Shown in pieces: positions 11,491 to 24,658 of a stretch of DNA of 64,000 nt (position 1 is its first letter; each line of letters opens with the position of its first letter). This DNA is from Ulota crispa (lineage: Eukaryota; Streptophyta; Bryopsida; Orthotrichales; Orthotrichaceae): NCBI GenBank assembly GCA_963920765.1, contig OY987246.1, forward strand, positions 3,784,501-3,848,500, read 5' to 3'. Under the pieces are notes generated by a model. The model was given only the letters and a program-made list of their open reading frames with translations, did no database searches and was not told the origin of the DNA. Made by a program: the position numbers and the translations under genes.

Positions 11491-13050
11491 GTAACCTTTA
11501 AATGCTTGAGGCCTTTTTTGAGCTTCTAGGAATTTTCTTTGAATGGAACAAAAAGCCAATATTTTCATAACTTGCATCAAATCATTCAAAATTGTACCCG
11601 TACAAATTTAAACTAGATATGTTAGTGATCACATACAAAAAGAAAACACAACAATGTCACTTATGGATTGAAAGATCATAATGTTTGTTCATGAGGTTGT
11701 TGATATTGTAAAAATGACTTGAAGTCTTTCAATCCTCTTTTCACATGTTGAATCTAAAAAATTGGTCACCAAACAAAATACAAGGTTAAAGGACATAACA
11801 TATTTAACCCCTAAAGGACCATTGTCCCTACAAGGGACAAATGGGATTTTGGGCAGGTACCTACGGCCTCAATTTTTGTCCTAATATTTTGAAACTTTTT
11901 TTGAAGATAGGAAAACACATTAGCTTTTGGGGAATCTAATTTTTATTCCAATTGATGCCAAGGAGTAAAAGTTATGCCCAAATAAGCACAAAATTGGGGA
12001 CTAGGGGTAGCAAAAAAAATTCTTATAAAAACTTGAAAAAAAACTTATGTTCTTCTTATACATTATATCTTTATCTACATTTGAAGCTTTGATTCATTCC
12101 ATTTGGACTAGTTATGAGATAGTTATGGACAATCTTGTTTTTTGGGCAACTCAAGCATCTTCTTGAAAAAATAACTTATAAACTTCATTTTTGAATACAA
12201 GTTTAACATTTTTTCAAAAAAAATTGTTGGAGAGGGTGAAGTTTGCTTTCTAGAACAATCTCACCATTGGGATCATTGCATTTCAATTCCATTGTAGGGT
12301 TATTAGCAATTTAAGTTTTTGTTCAATCTCATACCTTCTTCTACCTAATGTTTTTTTAAAGAATGAAAACTAAGTATTCTTTTTTAAAAATTTTCCCAAG
12401 ATTCCCAACTCAACTTCCCACCATGCAAAAATAGAATTCCAAACTCAGTGGTGCAAAGATTTTAAGTTAAAAATGTTCAAAGTTAAAAAATCTAGTCAAG
12501 CAAGGTGCAAAAAAAGTTTTCTTTATACTTTAAATGCATATTTATCTTCCAATCTGTGCAGTCAAAGTTCTTGAGTTTTGTATGACACATTCTTATAGTA
12601 GTTTAGCACAAGATCCTATGGTCAGATATGCAAAATGCCTGATTTTCAAATTTTTTTACTCTTTGCCGTAGAGGTGGCAGTTTTGAGTGTGTTGACAAAA
12701 TAAAGGCCATGGTCCTTTAAGGGTTAACTACAATCACTTTATAGCTTTTCAAAACCTCCTCTACAATTGTTTTAAATGAATTTTTAGTGTGATTTTTTCT
12801 CCAACGTGTAATGTATTTGAGGCCCATTTCCAAGAGCTCAACACTATGGAAAGTCAAAACCGTTGCATAAAATCTTGAAAAGAAAACTCATAATCAATCA
12901 TTTTTAACATCCAATTTTGGATGCTAAAACTAGACTTCAAAAAGAATAATTAAAAAATATAAATGACCAAAATAGCAACTTAGTTGAGTTTATTGAATAG
13001 CAAAGTATTGTTGACGCCAAAATTTGGTGCTTCAAGCATTTAGGGGTTAA
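11491..13050. mobile_element. Family C TTAA element, split by A1
   Basis: The left end reads (G)TAACCTTTAAATGCTTGAGG and the right end ...CAAGCATTTAGGGGTTAA. The internal sequence before and after A1 matches the C copy at 46161-46966 and the D copy at 14951-15605 (for example gtgacttgaagtctttcaat). The A1 element sits at an internal TTAA. Comparison with the uninterrupted copy at 46467-46474 shows that exactly TTAA was duplicated. Confidence 0.7.
11804..12727 (+). mobile_element. Family A TTAA element (A1)
   Basis: It is bounded by TTAA at 11804-11807 and 12724-12727. The left end is CCCCTAAAGGACCATTGTCC and the right end is mirrored as ...GGTCCTTTAAGGG. It is about 924 bp with no transposase frame. 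It lies inside a C element, and its right third is practically identical to A4 at 44349-45273, which suggests recent movement. Family A copies total five in this window. Confidence 0.8.
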
Positions 13051-13080
13051 GGTTAAGAAAATTAGAGAATGAAGTTCACT

Positions 13081-14581
13081 AAGGTAGTATGCGTGTGAAC
13101 CAACCATCTAAGGGAAAATACATATGTGGGGGAAAATCAAGGTAGCCTAGCAATTTGGGAGTATTATTAGGAAAAAGTAAAAGAGGAGACAATTTTGTAG
13201 GGTATGAAATTAATTATTTTTGAGTTGGGATGAATTAACTACAGTTTATCAAAGCAAAAGATGCATTGGTAGCTATTCTTGATCATAGGATGTAGCATTC
13301 ATGATTCATAAACGGTTTGTAAATAGGGCACATGAGTCCAAAAACCAACCACAATAAGTAAAAACCGCTCACCTAATTCCTTTAACCCCTAAAGGACCAT
13401 TGTCCGTTTGGGGAGGTACCTATGGTCTTAATTTTTGTTTTTATTTTCTGAAACTTTTTTTGAAGTTAGGAAAATGCATTAGCTTCTGGGGAATATAATT
13501 TTTATTCCAATAAATGCCAAGGAGCAAAAGTTGTGCCCAAATAAGCAAAAATTTGGGGGGTTTGGGCAGCAAATGAAATTTTACAAAAACTTGAATTTTT
13601 TTTTAAATTTTTTCTGCTTGCCTCTTTGTTTAAATTTGAAGCTTTGATTCATTCCATTTGGACTAGTGATGAGAAAGTTATGGACAATCTTGTTTTTTGG
13701 GCAATTCAAGCATCCTCTTGAGAAAATTACTTATAAACTTCATTTTTGAATGCAAATTTAACATTTTTGCAAAAAAAACTATCAGAAAGGGTGAAGATTG
13801 CTTGCTAGAACAATCTCACCATTAGGATTATTGTGTTTCAATGCCATTGCAAGGATATTAACAATATACATTTTTGTTCAATCTCAAACCTTCTTTGATT
13901 CAATGTTTTTTTAAGAATGAAAATTGAGTATTTTTGTTTTGGTTTTTTTCTAAAGATTCTCAACTCAATTCCCCACCATACAAAAATATACCTCAAAACT
14001 CCATAGTACACAAAATTTAAGTTAAAAAAAGTTCAAAGTCAAATATTTTAATTGTGCAAGGTGCAAAAAAGCTTGTTTTCTACACTTTATACGCAAATAT
14101 CTTGCAATCTATGTGGTCAAAGTTTTTAAGTTTTAAATGACACATTCTTATACAAGTCTAGTACAAGATCCTACGATCAGATATGCAAAAAGACCAATTT
14201 TCAAACATTTTTACTCTTTGCTATAGAAGTGGCAATTTTGAGTGTCTTTTGACAAAATAAAGGCCATGGTCCTTTAGGGGTTAAAGCGTGCAAGCATCCA
14301 TTCCATATTATATTACTCAAATTATGATTGAAAAAAAAATTGTTTTTTTTGTGTGACACATATCTATGTTTTATTGAAAAATAAATCTCAACACACTTAT
14401 AATTAATAAACACACTTAATGGTAGCTTATGTCACTGTTTTGAGTTCCTAAAACTACGCATGCAAAAGTAGAATTTTTGAACATAGAGAGAGTGACCCAT
14501 TTAAGCAAGTATCTACATTGTTTATGAAACTCCTACATGGGCGGTCCAAAACGCATGAGCAAAATATGAGCATACTACCTT
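13081..14581 (+). mobile_element. Family J element (J-a), split by A2
   Basis: The ends are AAGGTAGTATGC... and ...GCATACTACCTT. The two halves outside A2 match the J copies at 18143-19195 and 42366-43226, for example the end-proximal aaccaaccatctaagggaaa. A2 occupies the internal TTTAAA site. Non-coding. The following stretch 14582-14950 holds nothing recognised. Confidence 0.65.
13382..14284 (+). mobile_element. Family A TTAA element (A2)
   Basis: TTAA at 13382-13385 and 14281-14284 encloses a 903-bp copy of the A element with the same ends as A1. It is more diverged from A1 than A4 is, so it is probably older. It is inserted in family J at a site that is still empty in J-b and J-c. Confidence 0.78.
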
Positions 14582-14950
14582 AAAACTTGGGATGAATAGT
14601 GTCTTGAAGGGCTTTTGCTAGGAAAGATAGGACAAAGTACTGTACTTTGAGAAGGAGTTGAAAGGGCCCTCAATACTTTTCATCCACTTTGGTTCATCCA
14701 CTTTGGTGCATCCACTTTGCGCGTGTGTCAAACCCTGGGAGGGCACCACTAGAGATGCCGATTTACAGTACCTTAATTACTCCGCAACTCATGTTCAATT
14801 GGAGCATTAATTTCTGTCTGCAGCACTAACTTATCCCGCAAAGTAAGCAGCCACTCTAGTAGGAGTCTGCACATTTTGTCCCACCTAATAGAATGTGTGG
14901 AAAAAGCATTGTTTTATAATTTTTCTCCGACACTTCACTTTAGACACGCA

Positions 14951-15605
14951 TTAACCCCTCACCGCCCATGGTATTTTTTGAGTATCTCAAAATTTGCTTG
15001 AAAGTGAACAAAATACTAGCATTTTGATCAATCTTATCAATTTTCTCTAGAGCGCAACCATACAAATTCAAAGTAGACATGTTATAGATGACATAAGAAA
15101 AGAAATCACAACACTTGTGGATTGAAAGATAATAATGTTTGATCATGACGGTATTAAAATTGCAAAAGTGACTTGAAGTCCTTCAATCCTCTTTTTAAAT
15201 CTCAAATCTAAAATTGAGGGTACCAAAAAAATATAAGTATGTAAAGTATAACATGCATAACCCCAATCAATTTACGGTTTCTCAAAATCTATTCTACAAT
15301 TTATTAAATTGAATTTTTAATGTGAATTTTTCTCCAAGTTCTAGTCTACTTGAGGTTCATTTCCAAGAGCCTTCAACACTAGAAAGTGAAGATTTACAAT
15401 GGACACCCTTGCACAAAATCTTGAATAGACAAATCACTTTGATTCATTTTCAAAATTACACTCCTAATGGCTAATGTTGAACTAGACTTCAATAAGAATT
15501 TGAAAATAATAATAATCACTAAAAAAAATCTTGAAAAAATGTTGCACAACTTTGAATAAAATTTAGAGGGGCCCAATTCAGGCCCTTTGGGAGATGAGGG
15601 GTTAA
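14951..15605. mobile_element. Family D TTAA element (C relative)
   Basis: TTAA at 14951-14954 and 15602-15605 encloses 655 bp. The left end is CCCCTCACCGCCCATGG and the right end ...GGAGATGAGGGG. Its interior is related to family C (acatgttatagatgacat, gtgacttgaagtccttcaat), but its end sequences differ. It has no reading frame. Confidence 0.7.
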
Positions 15606-15649
15606 CTTCCAAAACCAACAAATCAAGGTCTGGGTAGAACCAACCAGGG

Positions 15650-16080
15650 TCCAAGAAATATTTGAGAATTTTCAATTGATTTCCTTCATTTGCTATATTG
15701 AACTAGTTTATGAAGGAACTCCTTTGATTATTTTCTCTACTTCATACTATAACTAATTTTTTAAAGATTTTTAATTGATTTTTAGCAAGATGTTTATAAA
15801 TTGCAAATTTCTTTTTCTTGTTTCAATCAGCTAGCTTTGAACTAGCAGTTGGTTCTTCTTGGACCTTTGGACCAATTGCTAGTTCAAAGCTAGCTAGTTG
15901 AAATGAAAAAAAACTGTTTGCAATTTGTAAACATCAGCTAGAAAACGGGTCAAAAATCTTTTTAAAATAACTTTACAATACAAGATAGAGAAAATAACCA
16001 AAGTAGTTCCTTGACAAACCAGTTCAATATGGAAATAGGAGAAAATCAATCTTAAAATCTCAAATATTTCCAAGATCTTG
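15650..16080. mobile_element. Family H fold-back element
   Basis: Left arm about 15650-15862 and right arm about 15868-16080 are imperfect inverted copies, meeting at the palindromic-looking centre near ttggacctttggacc. Landmarks are tattttctctacttc on the left against gatagagaaaata on the right. A single arm of the same family occurs at about 24450-24658. The following stretch 16081-17161 is AT-rich and holds nothing I recognise. Confidence 0.6.
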
Positions 16081-17161
16081 CAATGAATGGTTGCATTCAA
16101 TAATTGTTTCCACAAAATTGTAGCATTGAATACAAAAAGGAAAACAGTAATTTTTTTTTTTAACCCATAAATGTTGTTGCAGCCATTTTTTGGCTTTTGG
16201 ATGACTCAAAAGTGCTTTGACAGTGGAATAACACTGTTTTTCATCTAAGATTCCGTTGGGATATAAATAGTGCAATCTAGAACACGTAGATAGATAGCTT
16301 TTGCATGCATAATGTTCACAAAAGGGTCCCACTTGCCAATTGAGTAGTAAAGATGCACCACCGTTAGTGTATTTTGAATTTTGAGGATCTTTTTACCAAA
16401 AATCAATATTAGTTCTTAAAATCATGTGTTTTTAGTTTGAGCGTAACAAGCTATAGAAAGTTTACCAAATATAGTTTCTCCTTGTACTTTAAATTTTGAA
16501 AAAATTGAAGTTTCTAAAATTTTATTACTGTCACAAGTTAAGTACCTATTACCATGGAATGGTTATTTTTTCTAATTTTACCAACATGGGAAGAAAAGAA
16601 ATATAATGATGATCTTCATCATGATTCACATTGACAATGAAAAAAATTGGCATAATTGAATACATTTTATTATTAATATGAATTTCTTTAGCATTTGCTT
16701 CAAAAAATTACAATAATTCCAATTTTTCCCCAAAATTTATGCACATTTTTTATACAGTTAGTACGCACATACCTTCTTCTTCTAAAATTATAATATTGAA
16801 TTTTGATGTTGATTACTTTGCCAAAAAAACTCCTATAAGATGATTGCCATTCCATGGAAAATTTATGGGTGTAGGCCCGTCCTTTATGGATTAATGTACT
16901 TAACACAATATTCATTCATTTGGGAATTCTAGCACATTTTGGGACTTCTGGCCACATTTTCATTTCATGCCACACCCATTCTATTTCCACTTCTTCGTGA
17001 CTAATTTGGATCTAGACATCTATCATCTATATGTCATCTATAAAGTATCAGTTGTTTTCTCACATGTGTGCCAAACAAGATTAAGATGAGAGTTTCAAAT
17101 TGAGGAGACATACAAATTGGGAATTGCCGTTTCCCAAATGAATGAATATCTTGTTACTTTG

Positions 17162-18091
17162 TTAACCCCTAAATGCCCAAGGGTGTTTTTCTTGTTTTGG
17201 AAGGTAGTTTGGAAGTTTTTGAATTGTCTTTGTAAGATCATTATTAAACTTCAAAAACAATTGTAATCATTGAATCTTGAACTTCAAAGTTTCTAGATGG
17301 CACTACCCAAAAAGAATCCAAAATGGCTGCGCGGATTTTAAAATATTTGTGATTGAATGATGATGAGTATGGAATTTTTTGCTTTTTTTTGAGCTGCCCA
17401 AAACTTCTAATGCAAATTGGCAACTTTTGGATACAAAATTGGGAGACAACCACTTAGGATGCTTTAGTGTTTATTGTTGTTACTTCAAAACCAATGGCCC
17501 CTCTTCCAAATCCATGACCACAATTTAACAAATGAGCCTGCAACTTAACTATCAAAACGCAACCGCCTAATACAAAGAAAATTTCAACTTCAATTATTGA
17601 CCAAAAATCATTATGAATGAAAAAAAATTCAATAGTGAAGGGATCCTAATTTCTATAACAAAGACATACCAAGTGAGATTTGTCCAAAAGCACTTTTAGA
17701 TTTTGTTAGATGTTAAAATTTCAGTAAAAAGACCCTTATTGCCCAAGGGAGTGCCCAAGGGAAATCTTCACCTTTTGCTCAACTCAATGCCCATCCTTTC
17801 AATGTGGCAACTTCTCATAGGCCCTGTGACACTATTCACAACATTATTCATGACACTATTCACAATACTATTCACAACAGAAAATGTATGCTTGTAGTTA
17901 ACCTTTCACCAAAAACAAATGGAACAAGATATGGAGGAAGTTGAATTTGAATGCTGAAGCTAACTTCAACGCACAACTTTTCCACAAAAAAAATCCTCAA
18001 AACAATAAAATCTGTAACTTCAACAGGGTTTCAAAGTTTCTTGAAATTTTTTGGAAACTAGAATCTAGTGCCTTGGACATTTAGGGGTTAA
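17162..18091. mobile_element. Family G TTAA element
   Basis: TTAA at 17162-17165 and 18088-18091 encloses 930 bp with ends CCCCTAAATGCCCAAGG and ...CCTTGGACATTTAGGGG. The terminal bases resemble family C but the interior is different. Within it, 17828-17880 is a short run of tandem actattcacaa/cattattcatg-like units. No transposase frame. Confidence 0.7.
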
Positions 18092-18142
18092 GAAACCACA
18101 TCTACATGCCATACTGCATATCTCCCAACATTTGGATGTCCA

Positions 18143-19195
18143 AAGTAGGAGGCTCCAAATTCAAGAACCAACCATCTAGGGGAAAGATGACATATGTATA
18201 CAATCAAGTCAGCTTAGCAAGCTAAAAATACTTTTGTAGAAAGTCAAAGAAGAAGCAGTTCTATGGCCATTTAAATTGAATTTTTTTGAGTTGTTATCAA
18301 TTTAACTACAATTTATTAAAGCAAAAGGTGCATTAGAGGAAAAATGAGCTCAAAAGAAGGCCTTCCAACTTTGACAAACCACCTTATTTATTTAGGTAGG
18401 AAAAGCATAGGTAAGGTACCTACACAAATGTCTCTACTTTGTGTGAACTACTTAAGTGTACCATGGTACATAACAAAAGGATTGATGATGGAAAAAATAT
18501 TATAATATGACAATGACAAATGCAAGGACCTTTAGTGGGTCACAAGAACAAACTAGGACTAGAATTCCCAATCAAAACGAGGACACTCATTAAACAAAAT
18601 GCATATGATATTGTAAAAAGAAATTATTCTCATGAAGTACTTGTAAGCGGGAATAGGGGATTAGTCTCTTTTTATTTGAAAAAGGACATTACATTCATTT
18701 AAATGCTTTTGACCCCTCCAACCATTTCCCATAGGGGCCTTCTATTGAGCTCATTTTTCCTCTAAAGGCATAGGTAACTATTATTGATCTTAGGTTGTAG
18801 CATTCACGGTTCAAAAGAAACTTGTAAATGGAGCACATAAGTCAGAAAACCAACCACCACAAAGCTAAGGATGCTCAACTAAGTCTTTTAAAATGTGCAA
18901 GCTTTAATTCCATATTCTAATACTCAAGTTATGACTGAAAACAAGTATTTATTTGTTTTTGCATGACATATATCTATATTTTATTGAAAGGCAAATCTCA
19001 ATACAATTATGACCAATAAGCACACTCAACAATGGCTCATGTCACTCTCTTAAGTTCCTAAAACCCGTACATACACTATAAGTACAATTTTTGATCATAG
19101 AGAATATGACCCATTTAAGAAGCTTTGTGCACTATTTTTGAAAACCTTGCATGGGTGGTTCAAAATGCTTGCACATTTTATGAGCCTCCTACCTT
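18143..19195 (+). mobile_element. Family J element (J-b), split by K1
   Basis: The ends are AAGTAGGAGGCTCC... and ...GAGCCTCCTACCTT. The interior matches J-a on both sides of the nested K1. The TTTAAA site (about 18888-18893) used by A insertions in J-a and J-d is empty here, which makes this copy a useful reference for the unfilled site. Non-coding. Confidence 0.6.
18333..18764. mobile_element. Family K inverted-repeat element (K1)
   Basis: Inverted ends of about 28 bp start TTAGAGGAAAAATGAGCTCA on the left and are mirrored on the right. A possible 9-base duplication flanks it (aaggtgcat on the left, aaggcat on the right, imperfect), which would hint at a Mutator-like element. A second copy is at 36362-36798 in the opposite orientation. 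Confidence 0.55.
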
Positions 19196-19242
19196 AGTGA
19201 GATTGACATGTGCCAGGTTGTAGTGTTCAACGTGTTTAGCTT

Positions 19243-19640
19243 GAGAGCATCTACACCCTTGCACGCAATTTATAGCTCTCAGAAGCAGGTGTCTAGGGGT
19301 GCATTTTTTATCATGGGCTTCCTCAAATTTCTAATGCCTCACCTTTGCACTCAACCAAGTAAGCAAGCAATGAACCTCTATCAAGGAGGACAAGTGTCAA
19401 GCTTGAATTGTGGGCCTCTCTTGTTGACCAATTAACAAACTTTCATTGTCTTGGATTTGGGCGCGCTAACGATGCATCAAACCTTGAATGTCTCAATATT
19501 CAAGCTACAATTGAACAAGCTTTGACTAGCAATCAATAGTTGCATGTCTACAATGAGGCACACTAAGCAAAGCGAGCATGCCAAGTGTTATTGAATGATG
19601 TATTTAGTGTACAAGGGTGCGGATGCTTTGACAAGAGCAA
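19243..19640. mobile_element. Candidate MITE (family T) with AGAGCATCTACACC ends
   Basis: Left end agagcatctacacccttgca and right end caagggtgcggatgcttt form an imperfect terminal inverted repeat about 400 bp apart. Plant PIF/Harbinger and Mutator MITEs often start GAGCATCT. No target duplication is clear. The stretch 19641-20119 after it holds nothing recognised. Confidence 0.35.
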
Positions 19641-20119
19641 AATGCAAGGGTCACTTCAAACTATACCCAAAGCTCACAAAGTTGTGAGTTTCTACCAATT
19701 AGATTGCAAGAAACCAATTTTTTGGTTTCTTAAACTTTTACACTAATGGTCAACATACAAAATCTATTCGTTATATGACGTTCCTTTTACAATCAATTGA
19801 ATCAAAGCAATAGCCTTTCAAAAAAATTTAGGTTGAGCAAAAATAAGATCCAAGCTATGGTTAAGAGGTCAATTGTTTCTTCATAAAATTATCAAGAATT
19901 GACAAGATCTTGGCCGTGAGAGTGGAAGATGTGATAGATGTCATGGATTTAGACTTTGATGGACGTTAGGCTTAGACCTTGGGCTTGGACCTTGGACTTT
20001 GGACTTGCATTTTGGACTTTGCTTTTAGGCTTGGCCTTTGAAAGCTTCACACAAGGGTTGTTACTTCCGGCAAGAGTTTGCTATTAGAAAGCAATCATAG
20101 CACAGATGAACCCACAAAA

Positions 20120-20704
20120 CAAACAGCATGAGCAGACGGACACGTCCTCTCTCTAATAGTTTAGGGCATTTTTAGGATGTTTGACCTAAAAAGAAAAGAA
20201 GGAAGTTACCATTTTTCATTTTTACTATGTGATATGGTTTCAAATCCACATTTTGACTTCATGTTAGAATACCATATTCATTAAAATGGGAGATTTTCAC
20301 TGAATTGAGAGGTATTTGAATGGAAATTGAATGGAAATTCAAAGAAAGGTTTTATTGCAATTTAGCTCCAGTCAAGCTAATTTGCAATAAAACATTTCAA
20401 AATTGACCTAAAATTAGAAGGTTTTGTGTCAATTCAGCTGAAAACTCTACTTTTAATGGAAATTGCAAATTTTGGTCAAGATCAACATGATTATTTTGAA
20501 AGGTGCCCAATTTCCCATTTTAATGAATATGGTGTTACTAGCAATAGAGTGTCACCACCATGTACTAATTAAACTTTTTTCATCAACTTTTATCATTTTT
20601 TGAAGTCAACTATGAGTTATCTACATTGGATGGACATGAGCTTAATTGGGCACTTTAGGCGGACAAGCAAGTGGACATAAGGGTGGTCCAATGTGACAAT
20701 CATG
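20120..20704 (+). mobile_element. Family I hAT-like copy, left end degraded, split by an F element
   Basis: It contains the family I marker tagggcatttttagg near 20162 and ends ...GGTCCAATGTGACAATCATG at 20704. An F element occupies 20268-20536. The left terminus is not clean, so the start is approximate. Confidence 0.5.
20268..20536. mobile_element. Family F MITE nested in family I
   Basis: Ends AATACCATATTCATTAAAAT... and ...AATGAATATGGTGTT are mirror images. Flanks are ttag and actag, an imperfect 4-bp duplication. Its interior (tttgcaataaaac and its mirror) differs from most F copies, so it is a variant that shares only the ends. Confidence 0.6.
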
Positions 20705-20705
20705 C

Positions 20706-21196
20706 TTCATAGTATGGCTATTGAAGTTGAAAGGTTGTGAAAGTTCATTACTAAGAACACAATATTTGTTAATTTAGAAAAAAAAAATTCTTAAAACCAA
20801 TTTTGAGGATATTAATTTTTGCCTTTGTGAGAATATTTTGGTGATTTAGAGTGAGTTTTATGATACTTTCTTCAAGACATTTCATCATTGATGCATGGTC
20901 TTGAAGAAATCATCACAAAATTCACTTTGAAATTTTGAATCACTAAACATCTCTTAAAATTTTAAAAATCAATTGTCCCAAAATTGTGTTTTTTTTCCAG
21001 TTTAACAAATATTGCATTCAAAATATTTGGAATTTGAAGTTGACCTTGAGAAGCTTTACACTAAGGTGAGCCAAATGATTCAAAAGCAACATTTTATTGC
21101 CTATTTTCATTCCATGTCTTTGACTTCTCAGCAAAGTTTGGCCATTCAAGTGACTCAATTGCAAAGCCACTAAAATTGATTGGCCATACTATGAAA
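20706..21196. mobile_element. Candidate inverted-repeat element (family U)
   Basis: TTCATAGTATGGC near 20708 is mirrored by GCCATACTATGAA near 21184-21196. Inside is a further imperfect palindrome centred near 20895 (cttcaagac ... gtcttgaag). No reading frame. Only one copy is seen here. Confidence 0.4.
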
Positions 21197-22349
21197 TAAT
21201 GGCCTAAAGGGCATCTTCAACCCATACATCACATTTGGGATTGGAAACTAGCTGCTCTTGCCTTCTAAGTTGCTTCTTGTCTCGTAAGTTTGCAGTCCAT
21301 TTCATTAGACAATTCCTCTCAATCTCGACACAATTCCCATTGCTGATCTAGGCACAAGAGAAGACACTTGCAAATACTTGCAAGTTGTTGCCAAGAAGTT
21401 GCAAGCTATTGCAAGCAACATGTCATTCTAGCAGCAAATGCACAAAAGGTCCCAAGGCACTAGGAAATGAGTAAATTTATCATGTGAGGAGGTGGTTTTG
21501 ATAGGGCCATCTCTTGGTTATGTGTTTCCATGGTTGCTTTAGAGCCCTAAATCGGCTAAAAATACCTCATTCTCCCACACATCTAGCCTCCACCAAGAGA
21601 AATGATGTTACAATCCCATTCCATGTCTTTGGTTGACAATGCTTTAAGTTTGCCACTCATTAAATTGGGGAAACCCAATCCTAGACTTTTGGATTTCATG
21701 TCCTTGAAAAAGCATTTAGTAAATATAACTTTAAAAATGTAAAAACTCAAAATCCCCAAAATAGATTTTCCCAAATAATTAATGAAAATATTGTTGCTGC
21801 CTATAAGCTCTGGCACTTCGTAAGTGGCATGCAGTATCCACGCTCCTCCATTAGGGGGCTTCAAACTTAAACATTTTCAGATGACTCATGTAGCAATTCA
21901 CCTCTGTGAATTCACTAGTGCATCGCAAGGTGACTCACCTCTGGATTTCACTTCTAACGTGCTCCACTTGAGGAGTGAACTTTAGAAACTCATTTTTGTG
22001 GCTTTGTGGGGCTCATTCTCCTACTTCCTCAAACCTTGAAACTTCGTTTGCAGAAATTTCCGCAAATTCATGGGTGTCTCAGACTTTACGCGTGCAAGGA
22101 AACAAAAACAATTCACTAGTGAAAGGAGATCTTGTGAGGTGAGAAGTTCAAAGGCCAGATTTTATGTTTGCAACCCCTATTATATCCTTTCGTACCAGCT
22201 AGTGGATCCTGGCTATAAATTACTGGCATCGATTTCCATCCTCATAGTTTCCGAGGGACCACAGTGCACACTGCACACTGCTGCGACTATCTGAAACCCT
22301 TGACACCGATTGAGCAGACTGAATCGTAGACCTTGACCAGTCATGCAGT
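21197..22349. other. Intergenic, nothing recognised
   Basis: AT-rich to about 21860, then rising in GC towards the duplicated block. It contains a few direct-repeat scraps such as ctcacctctg near 21900 and 21940. No gene, tRNA or convincing element is seen. Confidence 0.4.
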
Positions 22350-23765
22350 AGCAGCAGTACTGCTCGAAACTCGACACCCCGTGTTCGTGCAACTCGCCCA
22401 AGTGTCTATCGATCTCCTGACCGACTGCGTTTGCCCAGGATCCTCCGCCTCAGCCTCCGACTTCTGTCTCCCGGGCTTCGTCGAGTGACCTTGGGTCGAT
22501 CTATACTCCTTCTCTGCTCTCATGAATCTTTCAAGGTAGTACCTCTCTTGCATCACCTTACCTGTGTCGCTCCTGGAGTTGAACCGCAATCATGTCAATT
22601 GCAAGACAGTGAAAGTACCTGCGATATTTAGCTTCGGGTTTGAAGACCTATCCACCCTGATAGAAGGCACCGTAGTGGCGTTCGCAGATAAGACCTTGTA
22701 ACCAACAAGTGGCTACTTCCGCTCTATTTGTTCAGAAATAGACAAAGTCTGAGGTTTGATTCAATTTAACTGTTGCTCATTCTGTAACGGCGACTCGGTG
22801 TTGGTGTTCACTGAATAGGGCTTTAACAGATTGAGTTCCTCAACTGGTGAATCTTTTGCACAGTCGTGAAATATTGGCAACTCACTTTCTTGAGTAATCC
22901 TGGGATTTCTAACATGAATTTGGTGTCGCAGCATCGACACAACGAGCTTGTTAATGGTGCCAGACTGGCTGATCGAGCTCTTCCTCTGAGGCGTTCGGTC
23001 CACTTTGTGCCTTACACGCAGTGCTGTACCACTTTTTCACCTGCCAGAGCTTCTCCTCCTGTAGTAGCTGGAAGCGCTGGTGGATTCTGACCCCAGAGGT
23101 ACTTGTTGCATCTTTTGATCCTGCTTATTTTCTGAAACTAGCCTGTGCTGAAAGCTTCCACAAAAGAAGTGCCTTGATGGTCTGCTTGAGATTTTTGTAT
23201 TTAAAATTGTGAAGCTTGGTGGAGGATGTTTTATTGCTTTCCGCAGTGAGTTAAAGTGAGAGTCAAATTCTGTATTTGAGTTTGCTGGAGTGCATGTCCG
23301 GAATATGGGCTGCTAAAATAAACACTGCTAAGTTGAAGATATAGCTATTGTTCAGCTTTACTTAAAAATTGACCAACTCTTAAAATTTTCATTGCTAATT
23401 GTAGTGATGTAACGTATGGCCCCAACCGACATATGGTACAACTTATAACATGAACAAACCCACAAACATAGGTGGTATTTGGTGAAGTTAAAGAAGAGTG
23501 ACTCAATTGTATGCAGATTTACCAAGAACATGATGCTTAATTTGGTAGACTTTCAGGTTGGTGCTCTACTTTAATTTTCTGACTAGCGAGCATTAAATTG
23601 ACGATTTACTGGGAGATGTGATCCAAGTATTGATCACTGTGTCAGTTTATATCACCTTGACAGCTCGAATTAACCTCATAATTATGCTCAAAATAAAGGA
23701 GTGCAAATCATTAACATTAATCCCTGGGCGCCTAGAGTTATTTTAGGATTTAGGAGAAAATGGGG

Positions 23766-24023
23766 AATGCGTTATTCATTAAATTGGGAAAAATAATACA
23801 TTTTGGGACTTCTGAAGGATTCAGGTGATCACTTGAAACTGAGCTCAGAGCGTTTATTTTGGTACACGTGCCCTCACTTGAGAGGAGGAATTTGCAAGGG
23901 AAAAAATCTTAGTGGCCCATATTGAATTTGATACCTTTGAATTTGGTTTAAGGTGACTTTTTGGGTTTAAGGTGGAGTACAAAATGGTACCTCTATTTTT
24001 CCCAATTTAACAAATAACCTGTT
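23766..24023. mobile_element. Family F MITE in duplication copy 1
   Basis: Ends AATGCGTTATTCATTAAATT... and ...AACAAATAACCTGTT are mirrored. Flanks are GGGG and GGAG, a 4-bp duplication with one change. It contains the family markers gtacacgtgccctcac and gatcacttgaaac. It is absent from the matching place in copy 2. Confidence 0.65.
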
Positions 24024-24449
24024 GGAGGTTTAATGGCCACCAGAGTTTGGAAAATTACATTCATAAAAAATGACCCCAAGATTTGAAAAAGGACTTCCTT
24101 CTCTGCTGATGGGGACCGGACATGACTATTTTCACCATACAAATTAAGAAAAAAGTGAGATATAGTTGTGGCCCCCAGCAACAGTATCTTGTTGCTGGGG
24201 CGCTTAAGGGTTACCTACAAAACTTTTCACCGTGTGATGCATGCAAGTGCAAGCCGTGCAACCACTTGGCAGGATTTTTTTCTACCTTTTTTATAACAAA
24301 AGTGAAATCTCTGAGCGCTCACATGGGCCAAGAGCTTTCAAATGGACCAAGCAGACTACTCAGGATTTTTAACTCTCTTGGCTGGGTGCCAAGTGTAAAA
24401 CACGTCCAAGTTTGTGGTTTGTTACCAGTATTCACAATTGCGGCTAAGC

Positions 24450-24658
24450 TTCAGGGTCCGGGAAATTTTTGAGATTTTTAGGTAGATTTTCTTTGATTCT
24501 TGTATTGAACCGGTTTATTAAGAAGCTCTTTTGGTTATTTTCTCTATTTCATACTATAAGTAATTTTTTTGAGAAGTTTATAAATTGCGAACGATTTTTT
24601 CTCATTTCCATCGGTTAGCATAGAACTAGCGGTCGATTCTTTTATAAGCTTAGTGAGC
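24450..24658. mobile_element. Single-arm family H insertion upstream of membrane gene 1
   Basis: About 200 bp (from ttcagggtccgg to gtcgattcttt) is absent from copy 2 at about 40290 and matches one arm of the H fold-back at 15650-15862 (tttctctatttcatactat). It is inserted about 160-370 bp before the start codon of gene 1, so it may alter the upstream region of that copy. Confidence 0.5.

Noticed and set aside
18520-18702. Short frame in K1 that is also seen in K2 (36415-36684)
   Set aside because: The copies are nearly identical at DNA level, so a shared peptide is expected without any coding function.
22341-23260. Possible minus-strand gene in the upstream part of the segmental duplication, with frames also seen at 38339-38880
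   Set aside because: The two copies share peptide-like stretches, but indels between them (for example two bases near 23245 against 38845, one near 23135 against 38730) are not multiples of three and the frames do not stay aligned. That points to non-coding or long-dead sequence.
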